DNA of 64,000 nucleotides. Origin: Chlamydomonas sphaeroides (lineage: Eukaryota; Chlorophyta; Chlorophyceae; Chlamydomonadales; Chlamydomonadaceae). The stretch is taken from the NCBI GenBank assembly GCA_001662425.1, contig BDDC01000006.1:53407-117406 (forward strand), in the 5' to 3' direction. Position 1 is the stretch's first letter. Every line of letters starts with the position of its first letter. Shown one piece after another: positions 22,601 to 34,200 of this stretch. Under the pieces are notes generated by a model. It saw only the letters and a list, made by a program, of their open reading frames with translations. It ran no database searches and was not told the DNA's origin. The translations under genes and the position numbers were made by a program.

Positions 22601-25600
22601 AGCTAGCAGCCAAGCCTAGCTATCTATCCCAGGATTGCTGGAAGGTGACTCGCCTGGTGAGCAGCCATGACGACGGCACGTACAAACAGATAGAGATAGA
22701 ATAGCAGCAAAGCAAAGCAAAGCAGCAGAAAGATACACAAGTCCAAGTGTGGTGGCGTAGCGGTACGCCGTAAGACATACAAAGGCATGTGGGCAAGGCA
22801 GGCGCTAAGAAGAGCCGCGTGTCGTTAGACACAGTGTATGCGGGGTTCCCCCGAACGTGCTCAGGGGCGTGGCTCCGCCCCTTACTTGAAGCTACGGCAT
22901 TCCATCCATATCCCATGAAAGCGACCGCTTACAGTCAGGGTGTCGATAGAGGCTACACCCGCACGTCTTCACACATCCGTATACGGGTTGGGACGGCGGG
23001 CCGGGATGTTAAACCTACTTATGGCGGCGCTTGGGCTTCGCTCCCGCACTGGTGCACCGCTCTTGGCCGCATCCCTGCCTGCATGTCGCACGGCTAATAT
23101 GCCAATCCCCCAGGGCGTTGTGTGTCGGGCTATGTTAATTATTACGAACACGCACAGAGCCGAGCTCGCCACGGGCCCGCCGCCCTTGCATGCTTCGTTC
23201 GCTAACCCACGAGCAAGTGCGCTGGGTTACGCAAAGCAAGGGCGCGCGTGTGTCGCCTGCGGCTCGCCTGCTGAGGAGTTGCCATGTATGCATCACACAT
23301 GCGTCCCTCATATCGCCGGCCCCTCCCCCCTCCTGCCTCCCCCAGAGCTGCTGCCCCAGCGGCAGGAGGACGTGAGCTTTGCAAATGTGGGTCTCTGGAC
23401 GAGGCGTGGCTACGACGAGGGAGACACGCTGCGCTTCATCGCGGTGTACCAGCAGGCAAGTGACCACATGCATGGTGTCTCGCCGGCAGGAAGGCGCTAG
23501 GGTCTGGGGGAGCGGGCCGAGCGCTCGGCTAGCCAGGCAATGTGGGCGGTCACGGCATCTACCGCTCGCTCGCTCCCCTGCCTGGGCCTGGTTGGACGTG
23601 TCGACGCGGGTAGCCCCGGCCAGGCACCCAGCAAACTCATGACCTGCTTCCGCCCCCGACACACACCACTCCCTGGCCTGCTGCACCCTCACACACGTAC
23701 CTCTGCCTCCAGGTGATCGTGTGCCGCAACCCCAATGTGGACCTCCGCATCCGGGCCACCAGCAACGTCACGTGAGCAGTGCCTGACAGTCGGGGGTCGC
23801 AGCGCGTCAGGCAGGAGGCGCACGGATCAGCTGCATTCCCGTGGCTCCCTGGGTGTTGGGGATGTGGGTCCCGAGGGACGGTGAGGGCGGAAGGCGCCGC
23901 CGCCGAGGCAGCAGCTGAGCCGCGGCAGCTTGCCGAGCAGCAGCACACGCACGCTGCAGTACGGTACGGTGCCACCCTGCATTGGTCACCGCACCCGCCC
24001 TTACTTCGGGCTGGATGCGGCTGCCCTGGTGCCTGCTCGACTGCCGCCTGTCGCCCCTCACCCTCCCCACAGCGCCGCCCTGTACGAGGCCGCGACCACG
24101 GCTGGGCTGCTGCCGGCCAGCGCCGACCTCGCTCCCGTCATGGCAAAGCTGCGATCTGCGCTGGAGGGAGTCGTGGCGGCGGAGGGCGGCAGGGAGCGCT
24201 TCGCGCCGCACTACTGGCAGTGAGTGGGCGGTCTATCGATCTAGGTACTCGCGAGCGGACACGGCAAGGCGTGCATGTGGGGGCGCGAGGGCGCATGTGT
24301 GCTGTGGCCCTGTGCAGCTGAATATATACCTTGAGGCCAGAATAGCGGCAGCCAGCAGGCTGCGGTGCACAGCTCCGGGGTCGTCATCGATCAGCGCAGC
24401 GCTGCGGGCTACGTAGCTATGGGCGCTATCGGCACTGTGGCGACTGTGCTGCTGCCTCAACCTGCATCACCCCGCGGCCTTCCAATGAATCCTCCAACCC
24501 AGGTCCATCAGCTACTCGCCGAACCTCGGGCAGCAGAGAGACGACACGCATGCCGCAGCCGCCCCGCCCCACAGCGACACACAGCAGCGCTCCAGGCTGC
24601 TTGTTTGGGCGGTGCCGCTGGCTTGCTGCGTCGCGGTGTTGGCGGGCGCGCTCGGGCTTGCGCGATGGTGGCGGGTGAGTGATGGCTGGTCGGCCGCGAT
24701 GTGCGTGGGGCAAGCGGAGGAACAAACCGCACAAGTGCATGCAGAACCATGTCGTTTGAAGTCTAGGCAGTCCGACAGCAAGAGGCCCGTACCGCAGCTC
24801 TTTAGGCTTCTGCGTCATGCTGTGCCCTGTTCGAGCGAGAGCCATGACAGCTTGGCAGCGCCCGAGCGCCCGCAGCTGGCAGCCCCAAGCGCCGTCGGCC
24901 GGGCCGTGTGCTGATATCGGCTCGCCCACCCGCAGGTGCGGCAGCGCCGGCGCCACGTCGCTGCCTGCGCGCATGCGCGCAAGGTCATCTCGGCGCCCGG
25001 GGTGGGTCCCAGCACCACCCTGTGCGTGACCGACATCCAGGTGCGCCTGGGTGCGTGGGTGCTGCACCACGGGGTTGGATGGGGCAGGTGTCACCAATCT
25101 ACTGGCACTCCTCCGATCCCCCAATCGTTGCCACCTGCGTGCCCTCCTCCGGCCCCGCCCCCACGCAGGACTCCACGCTGCTGTGGGAGGCCATCCCCGA
25201 TGTCATGAATGTGGCACTGGACGTACACCATGCCGCCGTGAGGGCCGCGGCGCTGCAGCACGCCGGATACGAATGCTTCACAGAGGTGGGCAGGCGAGGC
25301 CGCATGGGGACCGGGGCTGCTGCGTGCCCCCGGCGCAGTATCAAGCTCAGCCAAGCTGATGTGTTCACTGAGCCCAACCCTGCTGGCCCACCGTTGCCCT
25401 GACGCCGCCCCATGCCTGCCTCGCATCGTCTTCGGTCATCACCGCTACCACCAACCCGCAGGGCGACGCCTTCATCCTGGCCTTCCACCGCGCCTCGGAC
25501 GCAGCGGCCTTCTGCCTGGACCTGCAGCAGGTGCGGCGGGGGATGGAGTCGAGGGGCGAGGTAGGCAGTGCGCCCGGGTGCGCTGGCTCGCCCTCGCTAC

Positions 25601-27303
25601 TGCCGCCGCACGGCCCAGTTGCATGACAACATGCGTTAGCTTGACCAACTAGCCGGACCAACACGATACGAACGCTTTGCGCGCCGCCTGCCCATGCCGA
25701 CGTAGCCGACGACCCCGCGGCAGCTCACGTCATGTCTCCTTCCTCCCACAGGCGCTGCTGGATGCGCGCTGGCCGCCCGAGCTGCTCAGCTTCCGCATAG
25801 GGGGCGGCACCAGCGCTGCCTCTGCCACCGATACCGCGGACGACCGCCAGCCAACGGTCAACCCCGACGACCTGCTCGAGCAGCCCACGGCCGAGCTGAC
25901 CGTGACGCCCGTGCCGCAGTGAGTGCAGAGCCTCCCGCCTGTCGTGCGTATGTATGTACACTCAGCCACACAATCCGAAGCGCTTAGAGCTAGCCTTTGG
26001 CAAGTCCCTGAATCCCGCCACTCCAGTGGTACGCCACGCTGCTGGATCATCCACTGTTAACCCCAGCCAACACGCACGTTTGCCTACCTGTCCGATCTAT
26101 CCGGTCTGCGCCCACCCAATCAGGCTGCAAGCGCGTGGCGTGCGGGCGACCTCCCCCGCGCCTTCCCGCTGGGTCAGGCTCTCTAGCCGCAGCATGATGA
26201 CACGGCAGCGTACTGCACAGCCGCTGACGCCGGGCCGGCCGCCGGCGTACTCCTACGACGCGGGGCCGCGGAGCGCCACCGTAACAGGCACCGCGCCCAT
26301 CACCGCCGACGCCGACGCGGACGCCCTGGCGGCCCGACGGCCCAAGTACCGGATGTCGGACTCTGGGCAGCTGCTGGGCGGCGGCCTGTCGGGCCTGCTG
26401 CTGCCGCCCTTTTTAATGCGGAGCCGCCGCCGCGTGGCCGCGACGGAGGGTCGCCACCAACCCACGCAGCCGCCCGCCTTTGTCGCCACGGCAGGCGTCA
26501 TCAGCAGCGCCATCGCCATCGGCAACGGCAGCATGATGTTGCGTCCGGACACCGACGAGGCCTGCTCCGTCGTCGGCCCCTCCGCAGTTCAGGCGCGGCA
26601 TCACTCGGCCGACGTGGCCGACGCCCGGACAAGCCCCCCCGAGCCGGCGGGTCCGGAACTCTGCAGCCCCGCCAGTCCAGAGACGTGTCAGCCCAGCTGC
26701 GCCAACGAGGCGGCTCGCGGCTCCGGCACGCAGACTGGCATGCTGTTGCTGTCGCCGCCGCGCGACGAGCACCCGATGGCGTCGCTGTTCCGCATCGACA
26801 GCTTCACGGGCATCAGGACTGTGCCCGCGTCACCCGCCCCCGCCCATGCTGCCGCGGAGCCGATGGCGTCGCCTCTTGCAGCGTCCGGGCCCCTGCCGTA
26901 CCACCCTGCAGGCACAAGGCCGCCAGCGAGGTATGGTGCTCCGGCGGCACCAGGGGAGGGCACCTTCGCCTGGGGTCGGGCTCATCGGGCCACACGCGGC
27001 GAGCTGGCCCCGCAAGCAGGCAGCGCCTTGGCACCGACGCCGGGGGGCGCGGCCGCGCCGGCTCCCTGGCTTTGGGGAGCCACCATCACGGCACCCGACA
27101 GCGACGCCGCCTTGGAGCCGCTGCTGGAAGGCAGGCCGTCTCCAAGCGCGGCGCAGGCAGCAGCAGCTGTGGCGGCGCCAGCGGTGTCAACAGCGCCTGG
27201 CATGATGTGGCGAGCGGCCGGCGGCCGCCGGAGCATGTCAGAGTGGCTGCCGGTCTCGGCGGAGCTGATGATTGAAGAGGGCCAGGAGCCGGAGCCGGAG
27301 CCA

Positions 27304-27372
<69 letters not shown>

Positions 27373-30300
27373 GTGCAGCAGGAGCAGGAAGAACCACAGC
27401 TGGAGTGGAATGCTGCGCGCACTGGCACCGCGGCGGCAACCTGTGGCAATGATGGAGGCAGGACGTCGCCGGAGGCGCCGCCAGCGCGGCGCAATGCGGG
27501 GCAACGCTTGTCGACCGCTCTGGTGCGCCTGTCTGCCTGTGCTGCTACTGGCGAGCGCACTGCCTGCCTGTATGCACCAACCATGTGCAAACCCACCAAG
27601 CCCCAGTCCTGCCGCTGTCCGCGGACCCATGCTAATGCTCGCCACACGCCTACGTAACTAACCGGTCGCTGCTGACGCTGCGTGCCACCCACAGACCAAT
27701 CAGCCCCCACGCGCCAGCACCTCGGCACCGGACTGCTCCGTGCTGCAGCTCATAATGGATGGCGCGCTGCCCGCCCCAAGCGGCGGCAGTGCCAGCGCAG
27801 CAGGCGGCCTGCCCGCCACCACCGGCGTGGCCACCCTCACCGGCGGCAGCCCCTGCTACCCTCCTCAACCTGCGCGCAGCGCCATGGCCTCTCCCACCGG
27901 CGCTAACCGCACCTCGCCGAGCAGCCCCTGGCGCCGCTGTTCGGCCAACGCGACGACCACGCTGCCCACGTCTGCGGCAGCCGCCGGCAGCAGCAGGCCG
28001 CAGGCGGTCGGCCGCCAGCCGCCGGCCCGGCGCGACGTGTCACGCGGCAGCATGTATCGGCGCATGAGCACGAACGGCGCCGGCAGCCGCCACGTCGTTA
28101 CAAGCAGCAACGCAGCGGCCGGTCCAGCGATGGAGATCGAGGCCACGTTGGGCGCGACGATGGAGCTGCTGGACACCGCCACATACTCTGCCTTCATGGC
28201 AACGACCGCTTCCGCGCCGTCGGCCGCCGCGCCGCTGCCGGCGGGGCCGTGCCTCCAGGCGCTGCTGCGGGCGTGCTGGGTCGTGCCGGCTCTGCAGCGT
28301 GTCGGCTGCAGCGCACACGGCAGTGGCATCGGCCCGGGCGCGACGGCGCAGCCGGAGCGCAGCGGTGCCGGCGAGTGTGAGCCCTCCTCCAGCGCCCGCC
28401 CCAACCCCACCCAACACGGCAGCGCATGCAGTCCACCAGGCGGCACTTCCCAGCTTGTCGTGTTCCGCGGGCTGCGGGTGCGCATGGGGCTGTCCTGCGG
28501 CGTGACTTCGGCCACGGACGTCATTGCGGGTGGCCGCAACGGCCGTGTGCAGTACTCGGGGACGCCCATGCGCATGGCTCGGCTGGTGTCTGACGCCGCG
28601 CTCGGCGGCATGACGCTGATCTCGGAGTGCGCGCGGCAGGCGCTGCTGGCGGAGGCGGCCGAGGCCTCCTACACGGGAGAGTCCGGCAAGTGGGCGCGGC
28701 ACCACGGCCCGGTGCTGCTGTGGATGGGCCGCCACGGCCTGGCTCCGGACCTGCCCGCCGCCCACCTGTACCAGCTCGTCAGCACGGCCCTGCTGCCCCG
28801 CCTGGCGCTGCTGGATGCGCCGCTGCGCTCCCCTGGCCCTGAGAGGCCGCTTAGCGGCGCCCTGTGCGCGCCGGCGGCCACGGGCGCAGTGGCGCGCCTG
28901 AGCGTGTCCGGCGCAGCGACGCTGCTGGCGTGGCGGTATGACGTAGCGGCGGAGGCGCTGGGCCTGCTGCACATCGCGGCGCTGCAGCAGATGCGCGAGG
29001 TCGTTTCGGACAGCCGGCTGTGCGTTGCCGAGGGCGCTCGGGGCCTGCTGGAGGGCGTCGCTACCGATACCACTGCCCACGGCCGCAGGACCAGCGTCAC
29101 CCGCCGTGCCCTGCTGGCGGCCTTCACACGAACCTCGCTTTTCACGCGCACAAGTAACGTGTCTGCTGTACGCCAGCAGCCGCAGCAGACCATCTGGGCT
29201 CAGGGCGATGCGCCGCAGCTGGCGAGCTCCACCAGCCTCCGACGGCTTCCCGGCTCGGCCCTGGGGAGTGGCAGCCACACGTTGGCACATTCTGAGTCGG
29301 CTTCGGTGCTATTTCCTCCGGCCGCCTGGCTGTCATCAATCACGAGCCCCGATGGCGGACTCCTGGGCAGTGATGGCCCCAACTCCTGGGCCGCGCCGCC
29401 GAGCATTGTGTGCAAGGCGCCGCCGCTGGTGGTCGCGGAGGAGGGCATGACAACCGCCGAGAGCCCGGGCGTGCTGACGGTCGTCTTCGACAGCCCCGAC
29501 GACGCGGCGTCCTGGCTGCTGCGCTGCCTGCAGCTCCTGCCCACCCTGGACTGGTGAGGCCGCGCCATTGTTGCGCCTGCTGGCAGCTGCGCATGATGCG
29601 CATATATATGCAGCCGGCTGGATGCCATGATCCCAACAACACACAAGAAGTTGTTTGAACACACACAACAACATTGCACGCACCCGCTATGTGCCACTTC
29701 GGCGCGCCGGCTGCCCGGTCGGTTGCACACATGCCCATGGCAGTTACCGGCCCCATTGCCATTGCCCACCATGTTGCCATTGCCCACCATGTTGCCATTG
29801 CCCACCATGTTGCCATTGCCCACCATGATGCCAATGCCGACCCCGGTGCCAATGCCGACCCCGGTGCCATTGCTTAACTCTCCTCGCCCCTTGCCACCCT
29901 GTGCTTTGTCGCATCCGCCCCGGCCTGCCCGCAACACGCAGGCCGGCCGCGCTCTTGCAGCACCCGCTGTGCGAGCCCCTGGACCTGGGCCTGCTGGCGC
30001 TGCCCGCCACACAGCCGCGCCAGACCTCTGCCACTGCGCACCCGTCCCTCCTCGACGCCGCCCAGCCCGCAGCCCAGCACGCTGTTGGCGCCAGCCCCTC
30101 GGCGCGCATGCCCCGGGCCAGCCTGGACGGCGCGCGCCGCTTGCCGCCGCGGCGCGCCTCGATGCGCAACCTGCTGGGGGGCGCTGGCGGTGGTGGTGGT
30201 GGAGGCGGCTTCGGCGGCCGGCGCAGCGGGCTGCCGCAGCGGGAGGCGCCATGGGGATCGGTTGCGTCGAACACGGGGCCCTGGCCGCGGCCATCCTGGG

Positions 30301-31240
30301 CGAGTGCTGCGGGGCCAGTGGCGGAGGGCACGCTGTACGCGCTGGTGGCCGCTGCAGCGCCGCAGAGCGCCGCCACCGAAGGTCGAGGCCAGCCCGGCGG
30401 CGGCGGCGGCAGCGGCTGCCAGCAGCAAGAGGAGGGGGGCGCTGCTGCGCCCACGGACGTCTGTGGGCAGCGGGTGGCGCAGACGATGGCGGGGCAGCCA
30501 GCTGAGGCGGCGCTGCCGCGGGTGTCTGAGCAGCAGGCGCTGCCGCAGCAGCCACGCGGCAACGATGAGGGGAATATGGGAGGTGGCGCGTTGCCGCCCC
30601 CGCCGCCCCCACCGACCCCGTCGTGCTCGGGAACATCGCCAAGGCCAGCACGCACGCCGCCCAAGCTCGGGCCGCACCCGCCAGCGCTAGCGCCCCTGCC
30701 GTCAAGCGCGCCGGCCCTACCGCAACCCTCCCAGCACTCTCAGCCCCAGCAATACGCAGTGGGGGCTGCTGCCCCTGGCCCGTCATCAGATCTGGCAGCG
30801 GCGCAGCTTCAGCCATGGCCCGGACGCCGGCTGCTGTTTTGCGGGCTGCGTGCCGGCGGCGTGCTGGCTGCGGGAGAGCTGGGCGCTGGCCTGCCGCCGC
30901 CCGGCTGCCTGGCTGGCTTCCCGGTCTACCGCGGCAGGGCGTGGGCCACAATGCAGCGGCTGTCCAGCAGGGGAGGACAGCTGGGGCAGGTGCGTCGGCA
31001 CCGGGCGCCAAGACCCTGCAGTGCTTTTGAGTCTGATGGCTGCTGCCTGTCGTGAGTCGTGACAAGCAGCTGCCTCCATCTGTTCCTGGCTGTTCGCAAC
31101 TCCTTTGGCACATCATTCCTCCCTCCCTCCCTCCCTCCCTCCTTCCCTCCCTCCCGCCGCAGGTTGTGACGGACAGCGCAACGGCGGGCGTGCTGCGGCC
31201 CGAGCTGGCGGCACAGGTCCGAGTGGTCACCAACGTGTGA
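16637..31240 (+). CDS. Receptor-type class III nucleotide cyclase with extracellular solute-binding domain and tandem cyclase homology domains
   Basis: Exons: 16637-16785, 16857-16968, 17185-17298, 17877-17990, 18217-18328, 18479-18564, 18834-18912, 19202-19254, 19472-19558, 19962-20025, 20275-20327, 20487-~20634, 21472-21549, 22443-22521, 23346-23455, 23713-23771, 24073-24219, 24503-24674, 24936-25040, 25169-25285, 25462-25530, 25752-25918, 26193-27522, 27695-29553, 29942-30989, 31163-31240; about 2195 aa. Order: signal peptide (WSLTLALLVTLGAAAALAQ), bacterial family-1-like solute-binding domain (FLLFYRHDIFQRDNL..TWEELADLAERY; FDPVLDW; FALLPGSDRVLDR), one helix (LLVWAVPLACCVAVLAGALG, near residue 580), then cyclase domain 1 (TLCVTDIQDSTLLWE, TEGDAFILAF, DARWPPELL, later FRGLRVRMGLSCG). 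A degenerate second cyclase domain follows (VSGAATLLAW, DWPAALLQH, YRGRAWATMQR). Would make cAMP or cGMP if active. First two exons, the 19472/19490 acceptor and the gap exon are least certain. Confidence 0.88.
18797..18819. repeat. (CCCT)n tract next to a 3' splice site
   Basis: About five CCCT units lie some 15 nt before the acceptor of the cyclase exon at 18834, so the microsatellite serves as its polypyrimidine tract. Confidence 0.85.
20189..20212. repeat. (CTG)8 microsatellite in cyclase intron
   Basis: Eight uninterrupted CTG units in the intron between exons 19962-20025 and 20275-20327. Confidence 0.95.
20601..20610. other. Assembly gap (10 N) inside a cyclase exon
   Basis: Ten N follow the codons for RVLDRTTGRLEP in the solute-binding domain. 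The run is probably a placeholder of unknown true size, so the reading frame across it cannot be checked. Sequence after it can be read as LAGSTTKQ followed by a GTGTGT donor. Confidence 0.98.
20771..20788. repeat. (TG)n dinucleotide repeat in cyclase intron
   Basis: A short TG run followed by TTCAAGTGTTAGG. A related TG-rich stretch followed by TTCAAG occurs at about 21295-21319 in the same intron. Confidence 0.8.
20831..20983. repeat. Diverged ~74-bp tandem duplication in cyclase intron
   Basis: Copies at about 20831-20904 and 20910-20983 share CCCGGGT, GGCCGTGCG, GGGATGCG / GGAATGCG and ATGCGCCAGTG in the same order with substitutions. Noncoding; no known element recognised. Confidence 0.75.
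27286..27372 (+). repeat. (GAGCCG)n coding repeat, poly(Glu-Pro)
   Basis: About 14 GAGCCG units in exon 26193-27522 of the cyclase encode an uninterrupted Glu-Pro ladder, within the disordered insert that splits cyclase domain 1. Confidence 0.97.
29753..29872. repeat. 18-bp intronic minisatellite
   Basis: Four near-perfect copies of an 18-bp unit (ATTGCCCACCATGTTGCC) followed by two or three related units with AATGCCGACCCCGGTGCC. Located in the cyclase intron 29554-29941. Confidence 0.92.
31116..31157. repeat. (CCCT)n/(CCTT) tract forming the last cyclase polypyrimidine tract
   Basis: A pure pyrimidine microsatellite of about 40 nt ends just before the CCGCAG acceptor of the last cyclase exon at 31163. 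Confidence 0.9.
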
Positions 31241-34200
31241 GGACGGCCGACACCCAGATGGCGTCCGACAACACAACAAGTGGATTGCGCGCATGTATCC
31301 TGGCGCTAGACGGAGAACGGCATTAGAGTATCAGCTTTGCACAGCAGTCGCCAGAGCGGTACATATGCAACATCATACGCAGCTCATGAGGTAGGGTGCG
31401 CGCAAGCGGCGGCGGGGCTTGCGGTTCTGGAGCAGACGCCAAGCAAGCAAGGGACAACGCAGCCTCGATAGCAACTAAGGGGTTGACATTGGAGTCTGAC
31501 ATGGTGCGGGATAGATTGGCCTGTGCACCGCGGGTGACGGCGAAGGGAACAACTACTTCGTTATCAATGGCCGGGGACGTCGGTTGGATCGATCGGCATG
31601 TAGGAGGGCGGGGATGTCGTTGGGGCGGCAGGAGGGCAGCAGGTATGATTTATCCCAGGGAATCCTGAAGCCACAAGCATGATAGCTAGGGCGGGTGTCC
31701 GTCGTGGCGCCAGAAGGTAGGGTCGCAAGTATCCATCCCATGGACCTTCGTTCAAGAGCTTCAAGTATGTGAGCGCGTGTTTGCAAGTAAGGGTATCGTC
31801 TATTGATGATGGCGGCAAGCGTTTGCCAGGGGTGACCCCTGCTGTGTGGGTGTGTTGCTTGGACGCGCGCGGCCCGCCCCTGCATGTGGGCTAGGCCTCA
31901 GCTGAGGCTGCAGCCTCAGGACGATAGGGATGAGCCGTCGCAATTCGGCCAAGCAAGCAATTGGCGCTTCCTGACGATAGACGGCGGCGTTCCAATAGCT
32001 AGCTAGCTAGCTCGCTAGAAAGACACGGCTGCTTCGTCGTACTAGAGCGTCAAGTTATCATGCGCCAGGCCCTGGTCGCTTGGTGATACACATATACTCT
32101 GACCGACCTCGTCACTGGCTCGCAGTGTTTGCTGTAGCGTGTTTGATGATGATATCTGCAGCTCCGCGCGAACTGTCGCTTACTAAAGCCGCGGCGCCTC
32201 GAGGCGGCGGCATGCACGCGTATTGTGACTTAACTAAGACGGGGGCCTACGCACCGTGTCGCCACCCACCGCGCTTGTTGGAGTTGGTGTGGCGTGGCGT
32301 GGCGTGGAGTGGCGTGGAGTGGCGTGGCGTACTGTGCTGTGCTGTGCTGTGCTGTATGTGCTGTGCTGTGCTGCACTGCTCTGTGCTACGGTGTGCTATA
32401 AGGGCCATGAGCATGGCTGATGCCCTGAGGTCTCCCAGAAGTGGGCCGCTGTTGTGCTGGACTGCTAGCATAGCGCCCACACAAAGAAGCAGACCTGGGA
32501 CTGGCGGCCCACGGTTGCGTGTAATCCGTCCATTGCTTGTAGTTGCTTAGGATTGTAGCGGCACGGCACGGCGGCAACGGTCTAGCTATGTCTGGCCGGT
32601 CTGGGTGATAACTAGGGCCTATTCCTATGGGCCGGTAAAGGCTCGCTGGGCTCGCACCAGGTGGCAGGGAGGCACAGGGCCTCAGTAAATATGTCCCACA
32701 CGGCACGAACCATTGATCCGCATTGGTTGACGTCGCTCCCCCAAGCCCCGAGCCCCGCAACCTCCCCAACGGACCCACTTCGTCATCAGCCGCCACGGCC
32801 GCCGCCACCCTCATGCGCGCGCGCGCCACGCACTCGGCCTTGTGCCCCTCGGCTCAGCCAGTGCGCCACCTGGCAGCCCCACCCATTGAACGTACGCCAG
32901 CCCGCCGCAGCTAGCGTTGGCAGGTCGCCCGCAGCGCTGGGTCCGCCTAGCTAGCTGTTGCCCGCCACACCGAGTTGGTGCACACCGGCGAGTTGCTGCA
33001 TACGCGCATCAGCAGCACAGCCGTGTCGCCCGGCGGCAGCATCACCCTTAATGCTTGCCGCCGCCTGCCACGCGGGCAGCGGGTACGACCCACGTCGCCG
33101 CAGCACAGCCTTCAGCGCCCGGGCCTGCTCCGCCGGCGGTGCGCCCTGAGCCCCTCACCCCGCTGCACCAGATCATCTGCAATCAAAGGCGTACCGCACT
33201 ACTGATGGGTGACGCATTATTGCGTGATGGGTGGCGCGCGGCCACGAGGCGGGCATGCAGCGCCAACGACCGCCAGGGCCAGCAGGTAGCGATGCCCCTG
33301 CCCCCTGGGCTCAGGGTCGAGACCAACCTGCGTGCCGGCCGGTGCCCATGACGTTGCGCGCATCACAACCTGCTGAAAGTCAAGTGGGCCTCATTGGCGG
33401 TACAACCGCCGAGTTTCGGCAGCCCTTGAGACCGACAGCTGGGTATGTGTGCTGAGGTTGCAGCCAGGAGACGTAAGTCCGCGGCGCCCAGGGCTCACAC
33501 GCGCGGCGCCCTCGCTCGGTCGGCTGTGTCGTCTTGCGTGCACGTCGTGCATGCAACCGTTCGCTTGCTCGGGCGTGCATCCACATATGCATTGCTATAT
33601 TGGTTGTTGAGTGGCAGTGATAACTGCCGATTGTATTCCGCTCGGCAGCATTGGTGCAAATGCAGCGCCCAAACAGAACGATGAAGGAATTATGCTGGGC
33701 CCAGCCCCCAGCCTGGCCCAGCGTATGTCCGAACAACCTAGGATTGCCTTTTGCTCCTGCCTGCTGCAGCGTACACACGCCACGTCAGCCACAGAAGGTG
33801 CGCGCAGGGCATCGCGCTGGGGTCAGGTCGTCTTATCGATGTAGCCAGGGGTGCGGCGCACGTAAGGCTGGGCCGGGGCCCGCTGCTAGGATGTTCACCC
33901 CATCCGTCACAATCTTAGTTGGCCGCCACCGCCAGACACCACTTGCGTGCGCTGTTGTGCCAAGTATCAGGCGGCGCGGGTAGAGATCTCGGTAGTCGGG
34001 GTATGCTGGGAGCGTGCGCCCGCCCGCGGGCCCCTGTTTGCGGGGCTCCTCCAGCTGCCCAGCTAGCCTCGGCTGCGAGCGGCGCCCTGCTGGCCTTGCT
34101 GGCAGCCCCACCATGCTGCGCTCTGCTGTCCAAACCCAGACCCTGCCTGTTCGTTGGTGACGGGTACAGCCGCAAACCTGCAGCACGGCTTGGCCCGGTC

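Noticed and set aside
29744..30664. Minus-strand ORF with NMVGNG repeats
   Set aside because: It is the shadow of an intronic 18-bp minisatellite and of cyclase exon 29942-30989 on the plus strand.
32661..33455. Possible degraded coding exons
   Set aside because: Several frames give short plausible peptides, but splice phases do not chain and no family is recognisable.
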